NCBI RefSeq assembly: GCF_902459645.1
Contig: NZ_CABPSK010000005.1
Coordinates: 62,001 to 126,000 of the forward strand
Reading direction: 5' to 3'
Origin: Pandoraea pneumonica
GTDB taxonomy: Bacteria; Pseudomonadota; Gammaproteobacteria; Burkholderiales; Burkholderiaceae
DNA: 64,000 bases
Below the pieces are notes generated by a model, which worked only from the letters and a program-made list of their open reading frames with translations, made no database searches and was not told the origin of the DNA. Each line of letters starts with the position of its first letter. Position 1 is the stretch's first letter. Position numbers and translations under genes: made by a program. Shown one piece after another: positions 17,690-26,888 of this stretch.

Positions 17690-18541
17690 ATGAAAAACCG
17701 CCTTCTCCCCCGGGTTGCCGCGCTGAGCGCCGCAGGTGTCGTGTTTGCCGGTGTCGCGCCGCAGGCGTTCGCCGTCGATCCGTCGCGCTACAGCGGCATT
17801 CAACCCGATGCAAGCCTGCCCACGCAGGCGCCGGAAAGCGGTTACGAATTCACCATCGGCGGCGGTGTCGGCTATTCGCCGCGCTACATGGGCAGCAACG
17901 AATACCGTGCAACGCCCGCGCTGAATCTGGCGCTGCAAACGCCGTACGGCGTGTTCGTGGGGTTGGGCGGCATCGGGTACCGGCTGCCGCTGCCGGCCGG
18001 TTTCTTCCTGTCGGCGGCGCTGTCGTACGACGGCGGCCGTAAGGACCAGAAGAAAGGACTGGATTCGGGCTCGGACAAGCTGCGCGGCATGGGCGACGTG
18101 AAAGGCTCGGTGTTCACCACATTGCAAGCGGGCTACGCCATCGGCGATCTGGCTGTCGTGAGTGTGGCCACCGATATTCCGCTCACGAATCGCGATCGCG
18201 GCAATGTTTATCGCTTCTCGGTGGATAGCGTTGCGTACAAGTCGGCCGTCGATTCGGTGGGCGTGAGCGCGACGGCCCACTTCGCGAGCAGCAAGTATGC
18301 GCAGACGTATTTCGGCGTGACGGCCAATCAGAGCCTGAACTCGGGCTATCGCCAGTATTCGGCGGGCGGCGGCTTGTACGGCGTGAGTCTGACGGCGAAC
18401 TGGACACACAAATTTACGAAGCACTGGAGCACTACGGTTGCCGGCGGCCTGATTCGCTACACCGGCAACGCATCGAAGAGTCCCATCGTGTTCAACAAGA
18501 CCAACTATCAGGTCGCCACCACGCTCGACTACACGTTCTAA
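17690..18541 (+). CDS. MipA/OmpV family outer-membrane protein
   Basis: 283 residues. The signal peptide (1 to about 27, ending AFA-V) is followed by a beta-barrel. The family start YEFTIGGGVGYSPRYMGSNEYRATPAL is clear, and the chain ends in the strand TLDYTF with the final Phe. MipA was described as a murein-hydrolase scaffold and OmpV as an osmotically controlled barrel; the exact role here is open. It diverges from the RstA-like regulator, and such pairs (two-component system beside mipA) are common in proteobacteria. A good TAGGAG precedes the ATG. Confidence 0.9.
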   Translation: MKNRLLPRVAALSAAGVVFAGVAPQAFAVDPSRYSGIQPDASLPTQAPESGYEFTIGGGVGYSPRYMGSNEYRATPALNLALQTPYGVFVGLGGIGYRLPLPAGFFLSAALSYDGGRKDQKKGLDSGSDKLRGMGDVKGSVFTTLQAGYAIGDLAVVSVATDIPLTNRDRGNVYRFSVDSVAYKSAVDSVGVSATAHFASSKYAQTYFGVTANQSLNSGYRQYSAGGGLYGVSLTANWTHKFTKHWSTTVAGGLIRYTGNASKSPIVFNKTNYQVATTLDYTF

Positions 18542-18593
18542 GCACGTAGTGCGGCGCGGCGGTCCTGCTTCTTAGCAAAGCGAGGCAATAGCC

Positions 18594-19700
18594 ATGCGAA
18601 TTCTCGTCACCGGCAGTACCGGTTTTGTGGGCGGCGCCGTCGTCGCTCAGCTTCTCAAGGACGGCTTCGGGCCGTCGCTGTTGCTGCTCGTGCGTGCGCG
18701 CACCAGTGCCGACGGACTCTCCCGGGTGCGCGCCGCAATGGACCGTTTTCGCGTCGCGCCCGTTCACCGGCTCTCGCTCACGGAAGCGAACATCGTGTGC
18801 GGCGATCTGGCACAACCGATCTCGTTCGACGACGACCCTCGCATGCGCCGCGTCACGCACGTGATTCATGCGGGCGCAATCGCTTCGTTTTCGGCACATC
18901 CGCAACTCGATGCCGTGAACGTGGAAGGCACGCTCGCGCTTGCGCGGGCGGTGGCCGCTTCGCCGGTGTTGGAGCGCTTCGTGCATGTGGGCACGGCGAT
19001 GGCCTGCGGCGACGCGCTGTCCGGTGTAGTGAAGGAATCGCACGATTTGGCGCGCGCCGATCATCAACTGGTGCCGTACACGGCGTCGAAGGCCGAGGCG
19101 GAGACGCGGCTGCGGCGCGATTGGCCCGGGCTGCCGCTGGTGGTGGCCCGGCCGTCGATTGTGGTGGGGCACACCAAGCTCGGCTGCGAGCCCTCGGGCA
19201 GCATCTTCTGGATGTTCCGCATGGTGCAGTTGCTGGGCGCGTTCACGTGCGGGCTCGATGACCGGCTCGATGTGGTGCCCGTCGATTTTTGTGCCGATGC
19301 GCTGATCGATCTGGCGTTTTTGCCGCGCCTGCGTCACGACCTTTATCACGTGTCGGCGGGCGAGTCGTCGACCCGCACCATTCGCGAGATCGAGGCGGCG
19401 CTGGCCAGAGCGCGCGGCGTGGCACCGCTAGGCGAACGGTTCCGCCATATCGGCGACGCCGAGATCGAACGGCTGACTCCGGCGCTCTCGCGTCAGTTGG
19501 GCACCGGTAACGGGCGATTGATGGCGAAGGCGCTGCGTCGTTACGGGGCGTTTGCCGCGCTCGACTACGTGTTCGATAACCGCCGCCTGCTGGGCGAAGG
19601 CACTTCGCCGCCGCCGCCCGTGACCGATTACCTCGATGTTTGCGTGCGCTCGTCGGCAGCCACTTCCGTGGCCGAGCAGATGGCGTGGGATTTCAAGTGA
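18594..19700 (+). CDS. NAD(P)-dependent reductase/epimerase (extended SDR, male-sterility type)
   Basis: 368 residues. The Rossmann GSTGFVGGAVVAQLL motif is at residues 7-21 and the catalytic YTASKAEAE (YxxxK) near residue 162. The central domain resembles thioester-reductase/fatty acyl-CoA reductase-like extended SDRs (VVARPSIVVGHTKLGCEPSG). It starts 52 bp after mipA on the same strand with no terminator between, so co-transcription is possible. The substrate is unknown; no linked biosynthetic genes help. Confidence 0.82.
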   Translation: MRILVTGSTGFVGGAVVAQLLKDGFGPSLLLLVRARTSADGLSRVRAAMDRFRVAPVHRLSLTEANIVCGDLAQPISFDDDPRMRRVTHVIHAGAIASFSAHPQLDAVNVEGTLALARAVAASPVLERFVHVGTAMACGDALSGVVKESHDLARADHQLVPYTASKAEAETRLRRDWPGLPLVVARPSIVVGHTKLGCEPSGSIFWMFRMVQLLGAFTCGLDDRLDVVPVDFCADALIDLAFLPRLRHDLYHVSAGESSTRTIREIEAALARARGVAPLGERFRHIGDAEIERLTPALSRQLGTGNGRLMAKALRRYGAFAALDYVFDNRRLLGEGTSPPPPVTDYLDVCVRSSAATSVAEQMAWDFK

Positions 19701-19793
19701 GTCCCGCTGGAGGACGGGATAGGCGGCGCGCCAGTCCGGTTCGCCCGCTGCCCGGTGTGCGGCGTACGATGGGGTCGCCGCATCCGTGCAGCA

Positions 19794-20696
19794 TCAGGTG
19801 GTCGGGCTGGCCGCGTCTGCCGCAAAGCATTGCGCGAGAAAGCGCTCAGTCGGACGGCTGAGCGCATCCGCGTGCGGCACGAGTGCCGTGAGCAAGCGTT
19901 TGAGACCATGCGGCGGATCGATGCGCACTGACCTTAGCGCCGCGCCCTCATGGCGCATCGACATCGCGGAGACGAAGCCGATACCCATGCCAGCGCGCAC
20001 GGCCTCTTTGATACTTTCCACCCCGGCCAACTCCAGCGCGACGCGCGGCTCCAGTCCCGAGACGGAGAACGCCCGTGCCACCAGGGCGCGCACGCCGGAA
20101 CCCGGCTCTCGAAGAATCAGCGGATATTCGGCGATGCTTTGCAACGACGCGCCGCCGGGAAGATGCGCCAGCGGGTGATCGGCCCGGGCGATGGCCACGA
20201 CTTCGTCGTCGCGCCACGGCCTAACCGCTACGTCCGGCGACAGGCCGGGCGGGACCGCCCCTTCGATGAAAGCCACATCCAGACTGTCGAGTTGCGCCAC
20301 GATCTCGCTCGTGTTGCCGTCGATGATGTGCAGGGCCACCGCCGGATAGCGCTGGTGGAATTCGGCAATGACGTACGGCAGCAGGTAGCTTGCTGGCGTG
20401 GTACTCGCGCCGATGCGCAACGCGCCGGTTTCCAGCCCGCGCAGGCTGTCGCGCAGCGCGAGTGCTTGACGGTAGTCTTGCCGCAGTTTGTTCGCGTACG
20501 CCGCGACTTGCTCGCCCACGGCAGTGAGCCGAATGCCGCGCCCGTCACGCCGGTACAGCGGCTCGCCGAACGATTCCTGCAATAAGCGCAACTGCCCGGA
20601 GACGGCTGGCTGCGACAAGTGCAACGCCTCAGCGGCATGGCTGATGTTGCCCAGCTCGGCGACCGTCGCGAAGGTCAGCAATTGGTCCGGCGTCAT
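19794..20696 (-). CDS. LysR family transcriptional regulator
   Basis: 300 residues. The N-terminal winged helix (MTPDQLLTFATVAELGNISHAAEALHLSQPAVSGQLRLLQ) is followed by a LysR substrate-binding domain with GALRIGASTTPASYLLPYVI. The N-terminus resembles CysB/CynR-type regulators. It converges on the SDR gene and lies 73 bp downstream of the sugar-kinase gene on the same strand. Its target is not obvious, since no gene diverges from it. Confidence 0.9.
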   Translation of the reverse strand: MTPDQLLTFATVAELGNISHAAEALHLSQPAVSGQLRLLQESFGEPLYRRDGRGIRLTAVGEQVAAYANKLRQDYRQALALRDSLRGLETGALRIGASTTPASYLLPYVIAEFHQRYPAVALHIIDGNTSEIVAQLDSLDVAFIEGAVPPGLSPDVAVRPWRDDEVVAIARADHPLAHLPGGASLQSIAEYPLILREPGSGVRALVARAFSVSGLEPRVALELAGVESIKEAVRAGMGIGFVSAMSMRHEGAALRSVRIDPPHGLKRLLTALVPHADALSRPTERFLAQCFAADAASPTT

Positions 20697-20769
20697 ATCG
20701 AATTCATCGGAAATAGTGATGATTGGTCGTCATCATAGCCATTTTTTCGATGGTCGGTGCGCTGTGGCG

Positions 20770-21702
20770 TCAGGTGCTTGCTGCGGGCGGTGCCGCTAGG
20801 GCTTGCACTTCGTCCCACGACGGGGCGTGCGCGCCAGTGCGGGTGCAGGCCAACGCTGCGGCGGCTGCGGCGTAGCGCAAGTGGGTCGTGAGTGGGGCTT
20901 TCGGTGCGCGCGACAAGCTGGCCAGCCAGCCGCCGATGGCGGCGTCGCCCGCGCCCACGGTGTCGGCAACGGCGACGGGGTAGGCCGGTTGTGTGAGTTC
21001 GCTGCCGTCGGGCGTCAGCAGGCGCATGCCGCGCTCGCCGTCGGTGAGCAGCAGCATCGCTTGAGGTGCGAGGCGGCGAACTTCATCGAGTGCGGCGCCA
21101 TCGGTCAGCGCGGGATACAGCGCTCGCAGATCTTCGACAGACAACTTGAGCCATGTCGCGAGTCGCGCCATACGGGCAAACGTCGCGAGGTAGCCAGGGC
21201 CCATCAAATTCCGCAGATTCGGGTCGAAGCTGATCGCGACGCCGAGGGCGTGCAGTTGCTCGGCCAGATCGAGGAGCACGCTCGCGAGCGGTTCGCGCAC
21301 GAGGCTGATGCAGCCGAAATGCGCGACTCGGGCGGCATCTTGCCAACCCGTCGGCAGCGCAAGCGGATCGAAGGCAAGATCGGCGGCCCCTTCGCCAAGG
21401 AAGAAATAGGCAGGCGGGTCGTGCCGGTGCACGACGGCGAGCAGGGGCGGGCGATCTACCGGTTGAAGATAACGGGCGTCGAGGCCCGACGCCTCGGACA
21501 GGGCCAGCAATTCCGTGCCGAATGGTGCGTGCGTGCTGATTGACCCGCCGTAGCCCGTTGGCACGCCCATCGCTGCGGTGACGCGAGCGACGTTCCAACA
21601 GGCGCCGCCCGCTCGGCTCACCCACTGGCGGCCATCGCCGGACGGTTGGCGAATCAGGTCGGTCAGCGCTTCGCCAAAGACGAGTAGTGCGGGCAGGGAC
21701 AT
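20770..21702 (-). CDS. PfkB-family carbohydrate kinase (fructokinase-like)
   Basis: 310 residues. The N-terminal signature GEALTDLI and the C-terminal active-site motif VADTVGAGDAAIGGWLASL (catalytic Asp in GAGDA) identify the ribokinase/fructokinase family. It phosphorylates a sugar or related polyol with ATP in the cytoplasm. I use the ATG at 21702 (MSLPALLVFGEALTD) rather than a longer frame to 21813, because the family begins there. It lies 64 bp downstream of the TauE/SafE gene on the same strand. There is no sugar transporter nearby, so the substrate is inferred only from the family. Confidence 0.88.
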   Translation of the reverse strand: MSLPALLVFGEALTDLIRQPSGDGRQWVSRAGGACWNVARVTAAMGVPTGYGGSISTHAPFGTELLALSEASGLDARYLQPVDRPPLLAVVHRHDPPAYFFLGEGAADLAFDPLALPTGWQDAARVAHFGCISLVREPLASVLLDLAEQLHALGVAISFDPNLRNLMGPGYLATFARMARLATWLKLSVEDLRALYPALTDGAALDEVRRLAPQAMLLLTDGERGMRLLTPDGSELTQPAYPVAVADTVGAGDAAIGGWLASLSRAPKAPLTTHLRYAAAAAALACTRTGAHAPSWDEVQALAAPPAAST

Positions 21703-21766
21703 GGTGGCAATAGCAGGTGTGTGTGGGCGCAGGCCGTCAGCATACCTGCGGTATCTGCCATGCGAG

Positions 21767-22537
21767 CTATTTGCTGTGCGCCAGCAACGCCACGCCCGCG
21801 GCCAGCACCACAAGATTCACCACTTTCACGAATTGCGCACGCGACAAGTGCAGTGTGATGCGCTTGCCCAGCCACATGCCCATCACCATGGCGGGGACGA
21901 GTGTGAGCGTTGTTACCAGCATCGGCACATCGGCATAGACACCCGCGATCAGAAACAGCACGGCGCGTGCCAGCGTGCTGAACCCAATGAGCGTGGCTTG
22001 CGTGACGCGCATCGATTCCACGCGTTCAAGCCGACTGGTCAGGTAAATCGCATAAATGAAGCCGCCGCTGCCAAACATTGCGCTGAATACGCCACCCACT
22101 GTACCGAACGGGATTGCCCACTTTTGCGAGAGCCGGGACTTGGCACGCGGGCCAATCAGCGCAAACACCGCGTAGCCGCACACAAACCACGCGAGTGCGC
22201 GCAACAACGTCTCGGGGCGAAGGTGCAGTAGTAGTGCCGCACCCGCGAGGCTGCCGACAAGCATTGCGGGCAGAAGTCGGCGTAGCTCACCGGTATCGGC
22301 GGCGCGTGCATTGCGCACTACGTTGCCCGAGGCGGCGCTGAAGTCGAGCAGGGCGAGCATCGGCACGATCTGCGCCACCGGTAGCGTGTAGGCCAGTACC
22401 GGGCTGGCAACGAGCGCAGTGCCGAAGCCTGCAATACCGAAGATGAGGTACGCGACGACGAGCGCCACACTCATCAACAGCCATGCGTGAAGCGTGGGGA
22501 GGGCGTTCAGGAGGGTATCGAACAGAGGGGACGGCAT
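21767..22537 (-). CDS. TauE/SafE family sulfite/organic-anion exporter
   Basis: 256 residues with about 7-8 membrane helices. The duplicated family segments are visible: GIAGFGTALVASPVLAYTLPV in the first half and GTVGGVFSAMFGSGGFIYAIYLTSRL in the second. Members export sulfite, sulfoacetate or other anions, though many are unassigned. It diverges from a LysR gene 128 bp away, the usual layout for a LysR-regulated exporter. Confidence 0.88.
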   Translation of the reverse strand: MPSPLFDTLLNALPTLHAWLLMSVALVVAYLIFGIAGFGTALVASPVLAYTLPVAQIVPMLALLDFSAASGNVVRNARAADTGELRRLLPAMLVGSLAGAALLLHLRPETLLRALAWFVCGYAVFALIGPRAKSRLSQKWAIPFGTVGGVFSAMFGSGGFIYAIYLTSRLERVESMRVTQATLIGFSTLARAVLFLIAGVYADVPMLVTTLTLVPAMVMGMWLGKRITLHLSRAQFVKVVNLVVLAAGVALLAHSK

Positions 22538-22664
22538 GGATCGTTAGCTGTGGATGTGCAGGGTGTGGAGCGCGCACATGAGGGCCTGCGCTTTGCGTCA
22601 GCATAGGGCCGTGGTGTTGCACCGCGCCAATATAGAATGTGGCGATGTTCGATCTCGAAACGGC

Positions 22665-23591
22665 ATGACCATGGTCTCGCTGCGGCAGTTGCGGTACTTT
22701 CTTGAAGTGGTGGAAGCGGGCGGGTTCAGCGCCGCAGCCGAGCGGCTGTTCGTCGCCCAGTCGGCGCTGAGTCGGCAAATCTCCGAACTCGAGCGCGAGT
22801 TGCAGGCGGTGCTGCTCGAGCGGTCGTCCAAGGGCGTGACGCTCACGCCCGCCGGGCGCACGTTTGCCGATGAGGCCCGCCGCGTGCTGACCGAGCTGGA
22901 AGGATCGGTGGCGCTCACCCGCAGCGTGGCGCGCGGCGAGCAGGGCACCGTGCGTCTCGCCCACTCCACGTCGGTGCCGTTCGCCGGTGAACTGCCTGCG
23001 GCGTTGCATGCGCATTTGGCCGCCAATGCGGGCGTGAGCGTCGAGATATCGACGCTTTCGTCCGAGCAGCAGCAAGACGACATCGAAGCCGGGCGTATCG
23101 ATCTTGGGCTGGTGCGCCTGCCCGTGCTGCGCCCCGCGCCGTCGCTGATTTGCGAGCGCATTGCCATCGAGCGTCTGTTGTTGCTGGTGCCCACCGGGCA
23201 CGCGCTCGCAGGCGAGACGGCCGTGCGGGTGGCGGCGCTTGCCGACACACCATTCGTGTCGATTCCGCATCGCGAGCGCGGTGGGTTGAGCTACCGGGTG
23301 GCGCAACTGTGTCAGCAGCACGGGTTTTTTCCCCGCGCGGCGGCGGCGACTTCGCGCAAGATCGCGCTCATCAATCTGGTGGCGGCCGGTTTTGGCGTGG
23401 CGATCGTGCCCGAGAGCCTGGCCGCGTTGGCAGGCCCCGGCGTGTGCCGGGTGACGCTCGACGACCCGCAGGCCGTTTGCGAAGTCGCTTTGCTGCGCCG
23501 CCGCGACGCGGGGACGCTGGCAGTGGCGTTGGGCGAGGCGCTCAAACTTGCGTTATCGCAATCGACGGCGGACTTCTCGCGCGTGCAGTAA
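22665..23591 (+). CDS. LysR family transcriptional regulator
   Basis: 308 residues if the ATG at 22665 is used, 306 from 22671. The winged helix MVSLRQLRYFLEVVEAGGFSAAAERLFVAQSALSRQISELE is of the BenM/CatM/NAC-like class, followed by the LysR effector domain (GTVRLAHSTSVPFAGELPAAL). It diverges from the TauE/SafE gene and probably regulates it. No strong ribosome binding site is seen at either start. Confidence 0.9.
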   Translation: MTMVSLRQLRYFLEVVEAGGFSAAAERLFVAQSALSRQISELERELQAVLLERSSKGVTLTPAGRTFADEARRVLTELEGSVALTRSVARGEQGTVRLAHSTSVPFAGELPAALHAHLAANAGVSVEISTLSSEQQQDDIEAGRIDLGLVRLPVLRPAPSLICERIAIERLLLLVPTGHALAGETAVRVAALADTPFVSIPHRERGGLSYRVAQLCQQHGFFPRAAAATSRKIALINLVAAGFGVAIVPESLAALAGPGVCRVTLDDPQAVCEVALLRRRDAGTLAVALGEALKLALSQSTADFSRVQ

Positions 23592-23656
23592 GTCCCGCGT
23601 AAGGCGTGCATGAGAGGGTGCCCCTATAACGTGCAAAAAGCATGCGGGGCAGGCCC

Positions 23657-23692
23657 GCAAGCGGGCTGCAACAGCATGACAAGCCCGCTTGC
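23657..23692. terminator. hairpin downstream of the LysR gene
   Basis: GCAAGCGGGCT (23657-23667) and AGCCCGCTTGC (23682-23692) are exact complements with a 14-nt loop. There is no T-run, so it may be a transcript 3'-end stem rather than a true intrinsic terminator. Confidence 0.45.
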
Positions 23693-23764
23693 GCAAAGCG
23701 AAGAAACCCTCAAGTCGGCCGTTTTTTCTCCCGTTATACTTTTCGACACATCAGCGTGGGCGTG

Positions 23765-23785
23765 AACGCCTGTCCGGCGTTTTTT
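23765..23785 (+). terminator. terminator-like hairpin upstream of the chemoreceptor gene
   Basis: AACGCC / GGCGTT with loop TGTCC is followed by TTTT. It lies 66 bp upstream of the chemoreceptor ATG and about 25 bp downstream of a TATACT -10-like element (23735-23740). It may end readthrough or attenuate the chemoreceptor transcript. Confidence 0.4.
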
Positions 23786-23851
23786 GCATGCAAACCAGCG
23801 TGCTGACGCCCTCGCCATAAAAAATCAGATCAGAGATGCGAGGAGACGACG

Positions 23852-25264
23852 ATGGGGCTATTCACGCGCCGCGGGGCAGCCGCGCACACCGTCACAATCA
23901 TGAGCGAGGTGGCCGACAGTGCCGGCACCCTTGGCATCGAGCTATGCGATATCGCCGGTAACGTCGACGAGATCGCCGTGCGCATCAAACGGCAGGCCGA
24001 AGTGTTTCAAGAGCTTCAACGCGCCGCCGCCGATACCAGCGAGGGAAATCAACGCATCGCCGTGGCCGCGCGCGAGGCACGCGATGTCGCCGATCGCGCG
24101 AGCGCCGAGATTGCCGCATCGCGCAGTACCGCCGACGCGTCGCTAGCCTCCATTCACGGATTAGTCGAAGGCGTGTCGGGCATGGCGGGCGAAATCGCCG
24201 GTTTGCGCGATGCGCTCGAACATGTGGGCAAGGTGGCCGAGGGCATCTCGGTGATCGCGCGTCAGACCAATTTGCTCGCCCTCAACGCCGCGATTGAAGC
24301 GGCCCGGGCCGGTGCCGCGGGGCGCAGCTTTGCGGTGGTGGCCACGGAAGTCAAACAACTGGCGAGCAAGACGTCTGAGGCAACCCAGCAGATCGAGCAA
24401 ACGCTGGCGGCGCTCTCAGAACGCACTCAGCGACTCATGCGCGAGAGCAACGCAAATGTTGCGCGCGCGAATGAAGCGCGCGAAGGCACGCGCGCCATTG
24501 CCAGCGTGATCGAGACGGCGGGCACGGCGCTCGACACGTTCGATCGTCAGGCCGGGCAGATTGCGCAAGTGAGCGAGGCCATCGAGAACGAATGCGGCAC
24601 GCTGGTGGCGCACGTCGATGAAATGGCCGATGGCGTTGCCCATTCCGCAGAGCATGTCGAAAGCGCGCGTGAACGGATCAACGGCTTGCTGTCCGTCTCG
24701 GAGCATCTGATTGGCCTGATTGCAGAAGCGGATGTGGAAACCGAAGACACGCCGTTTATTCGCGCAGTGCGGCGCGCGGCGAAGCAGGTCGGCGAGACAT
24801 TCGAAGCTGCGCTCGCCAAGGGCAAGATCAGCGAGCAAGAGTTGTTCGACCGTCGCTACGAACCCATTCCGGGGTCGAATCCGCAGCAGTTGATGGCGCG
24901 CTTCACGCGCTTCACCGACGAAACCTTGCCGACGATTCAAGAGCCGTTGCTCTCGCTGAGCGAGCGAATCGCCTTTTGCGCGGCGGTCGACGAGAACGGC
25001 TATCTACCGACGCACAATCGCAAATTCTCGCAGTCGCCAACGAACGACCCCGTGTGGAATGCCGCACATTGTCGCAATCGGCGATTGTTCAACGACCGCA
25101 CAGGGGCTGCGGCTGGGCGCAACACGAAACCGCTGCTGTTGCAGACGTATCGGCGCGATATGGGCGGTGGCGAGTTTGTGGTGATGAAGGACGCGTCGGC
25201 GCCGATCTATGTGAACGGTCGCCATTGGGGCGGCTTCCGGATTGCCTATCGCGTGGTGGCTTAG
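23852..25264 (+). CDS. soluble methyl-accepting chemotaxis protein
   Basis: 470 residues with no transmembrane segment. A coiled coil in the first 280 residues contains the conserved hairpin tip [43 protein letters not shown], which contacts CheA/CheW. The order is reversed compared with membrane receptors: signalling helices come first and a sensor-like domain last. The last 150 residues ([39 protein letters not shown]) look PAS/Cache-like and could bind a ligand or cofactor in the cytoplasm. An AGGAGACGACG ribosome binding site precedes the ATG. No other chemotaxis gene is near. Confidence 0.9.
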   Translation: MGLFTRRGAAAHTVTIMSEVADSAGTLGIELCDIAGNVDEIAVRIKRQAEVFQELQRAAADTSEGNQRIAVAAREARDVADRASAEIAASRSTADASLASIHGLVEGVSGMAGEIAGLRDALEHVGKVAEGISVIARQTNLLALNAAIEAARAGAAGRSFAVVATEVKQLASKTSEATQQIEQTLAALSERTQRLMRESNANVARANEAREGTRAIASVIETAGTALDTFDRQAGQIAQVSEAIENECGTLVAHVDEMADGVAHSAEHVESARERINGLLSVSEHLIGLIAEADVETEDTPFIRAVRRAAKQVGETFEAALAKGKISEQELFDRRYEPIPGSNPQQLMARFTRFTDETLPTIQEPLLSLSERIAFCAAVDENGYLPTHNRKFSQSPTNDPVWNAAHCRNRRLFNDRTGAAAGRNTKPLLLQTYRRDMGGGEFVVMKDASAPIYVNGRHWGGFRIAYRVVA

Positions 25265-25294
25265 GCGGTTCGAGATTTCGTACGATGCGGGCAG

Positions 25295-25337
25295 AAAAAA
25301 ACGCGCCGCTGATGACAGCATCAGCGGCGCGTTTTTT
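25295..25337. terminator. bidirectional intrinsic terminator
   Basis: The stem CGCGCCGCTGATG / CATCAGCGGCGCG with ACAG loop is flanked by an A-run on the left and a T-run on the right. It can end the chemoreceptor transcript and the convergent minus-strand gene. Confidence 0.92.
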
Positions 25338-25387
25338 GTTGAGCGGGGGAGGACTGAGCTATGCCAGACGTGGTCCCCGTTCATCGA

Positions 25388-25702
25388 TCAATAGCGGTAC
25401 CACTGGCCATGGCGCCAGTAACCGTGACCGTACCCGTACGGGCGGCCATAGTACGGACGGCCGTAGTAGACCGGTGCCGGAGCAACATAGACCGGCGGCG
25501 GGCCATAGTAGGCCGGGGCCGGCGCCACATACACGGGCGGGGGCGGGGCCACATAGACCGGCGGCGGCGCATAAACAGGACCCGGCACTACCAGCGGCAC
25601 ACCGATGCCGATACCCACCGAGACGTGTGCCTGCGCAGTCCCGATCGCACCCGCGGCGAGCGCGATTCCTGCGATGGCAAGGGCGGCAAACTTGGCTTTC
25701 AT
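25388..25702 (-). CDS. small secreted Pro/Tyr/Val-rich repeat protein
   Basis: 104 residues. A clean signal peptide (MKAKFAALAIAGIALAAGA, cleavage near AQA-H) is followed by a short VSVGIGIGVPL stretch and about five copies of a PPPVYVAP-like unit. The C-terminus is GRPYYGRPYGYGHGYWRHGQWYRY. Such YXXP-rich periplasmic or envelope proteins are common in Burkholderiaceae and mostly unstudied. The ATG at 25702 has AGGAGAAA just upstream. The DNA itself is repetitive because of the repeat unit, so the copy number may vary among strains. Confidence 0.75.
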   Translation of the reverse strand: MKAKFAALAIAGIALAAGAIGTAQAHVSVGIGIGVPLVVPGPVYAPPPVYVAPPPPVYVAPAPAYYGPPPVYVAPAPVYYGRPYYGRPYGYGHGYWRHGQWYRY

Positions 25703-26264
25703 GATATTTCTCCTGCGGACTTGGCAGCGTACTGATGACAGCGCTCGGGCGGCACCATGCCGACCGACTCGCCGGGTGCCCGCCGGCACCTTGGGTTCGT
25801 CAGATTCCTTGGCTTAACTTTACTGAAGTTCCGGAACGCGAGTGCTGCGCAATTGTTGCAAAGTATGCGCATTTGCACGGTGTGGGGAACGTTCGGGCGT
25901 GGATAAGCGGCCGCCAAACGTGTGAATCAGGCCCCCATTCTATTCAGAATCAACGGTTTGCGCTCGTTTCGGTTGACGGCAAGGGATGCCGGAGCGGCGA
26001 GAAACCGGTGACGGGTGCCGGGCACTTGTTACATTCATTTACATGGCGGGCCGGGCCTGTGGCGCAAAAACAGCGGCGGATGCCGCTTGCGCGACATCCG
26101 CCTGCTGTCGGTGTCCCTACCTGCCGGGCGCGCTGTGCCTAACGCGAAGATGTGACATCGCGGGCACCGCGCGCTCTCTGGAACACCCTTCTCCTCCCTG
26201 CTAAACCGGGCGCGGCACCGCCGCGGGCTTAGGTACTGCTGTACTGCTGTCGTCTACGTCTTTG
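25703..26264. other. gene-free interval with one stable hairpin
   Basis: 562 bp without a convincing gene. A 72-codon frame on the plus strand (25986-26204) has no good ribosome binding site and a composition unlike its neighbours. The only structure I see is a long imperfect stem at 26071-26107 (GGCGGATG / CATCCGCC core with CAGC/GCTG extension). It could be the end of the minus-strand transcript from 26846 or part of a small RNA. Confidence 0.4.
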
Positions 26265-26846
26265 TTATTGATTGAAGCGAAGCTTGGCGTCGGCCACGCA
26301 CGCGTCCTTGCTGTTGCCGGTCATGCTGTCGCAGCGCTCCACGGCAGCCTTGTACTGCGCTTTGTTCGCGTCGGCATTGGCGTCCTGACGGGCGGCCTGC
26401 GTGTCCTTGGACGACTCGCGGCTCGTGCGCATCACTTTCGCGTCGCCGTAGGCCTTGGTCTTGGCCGCGTCGGCATCCTTCACGCAGACATCCTTTTCGT
26501 TGCCGTTGTTGTCGTTGCAGCGCAGCTTGGCGACGCTGTAGTCGGCATCGGCCTTCGCCACCGCCGCGTCGTAACGGGCCTTCGGCGTGTTCTTGTAGTC
26601 GGCTTCGGCGTTGGCCTTGGCAACCTTCTCGTTGCCCTTGGCGTTCTCGACGCAGACCTTCTTCGCGTTGTCCTTCATATCTTCACAACGCGCTACCGAG
26701 GCCTTGTAGTCGGCTTCGGCCGATTTCTGCGCGGCTTCGTAGCGGTCTTTGGCCGCCGCGTCGGCGGCATTGGCCGAAGCGGTGCCAAAGGCGCCCGCGG
26801 CCAAGATTGCACACGTCAGCCAGTTCAGAGTGAGTCGATGTTGCAT
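26265..26846 (-). CDS. periplasmic protein with three Cys-pair repeats, unknown function
   Basis: 193 residues. The signal peptide ends near ANA-A (residue about 27). The mature part is highly charged and helical, with three repeats of about 58 residues, each containing ADYxxxxxRC-x10-CVxxAK. The Cys pairs are C54/C65, C110/C121 and C172/C183, each exactly 11 apart, and no Cys lies outside them in the mature chain. Each pair probably makes a local disulfide closing a helical hairpin. Repeat three is less regular before its Cys pair. It lies 42 bp downstream of the entericidin gene on the same strand. I do not know a named family. Confidence 0.8.
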   Translation of the reverse strand: MQHRLTLNWLTCAILAAGAFGTASANAADAAAKDRYEAAQKSAEADYKASVARCEDMKDNAKKVCVENAKGNEKVAKANAEADYKNTPKARYDAAVAKADADYSVAKLRCNDNNGNEKDVCVKDADAAKTKAYGDAKVMRTSRESSKDTQAARQDANADANKAQYKAAVERCDSMTGNSKDACVADAKLRFNQ

Positions 26847-26888
26847 GTCTGTATCCTCCAGTGAACGAGCGGGTGTTGTTGATCTCGA

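Noticed and set aside
23641-23700. Attachment site or mobile-element end suggested by an 11-bp inverted repeat
   Set aside because: No transposase, integrase or target duplication nearby; it is most simply a transcript-end hairpin.
25986-26204. A 72-codon Cys-containing ORF in the 25.7-26.3 kb gap
   Set aside because: No ribosome binding site, no recognisable domain, and composition unlike the flanking genes.
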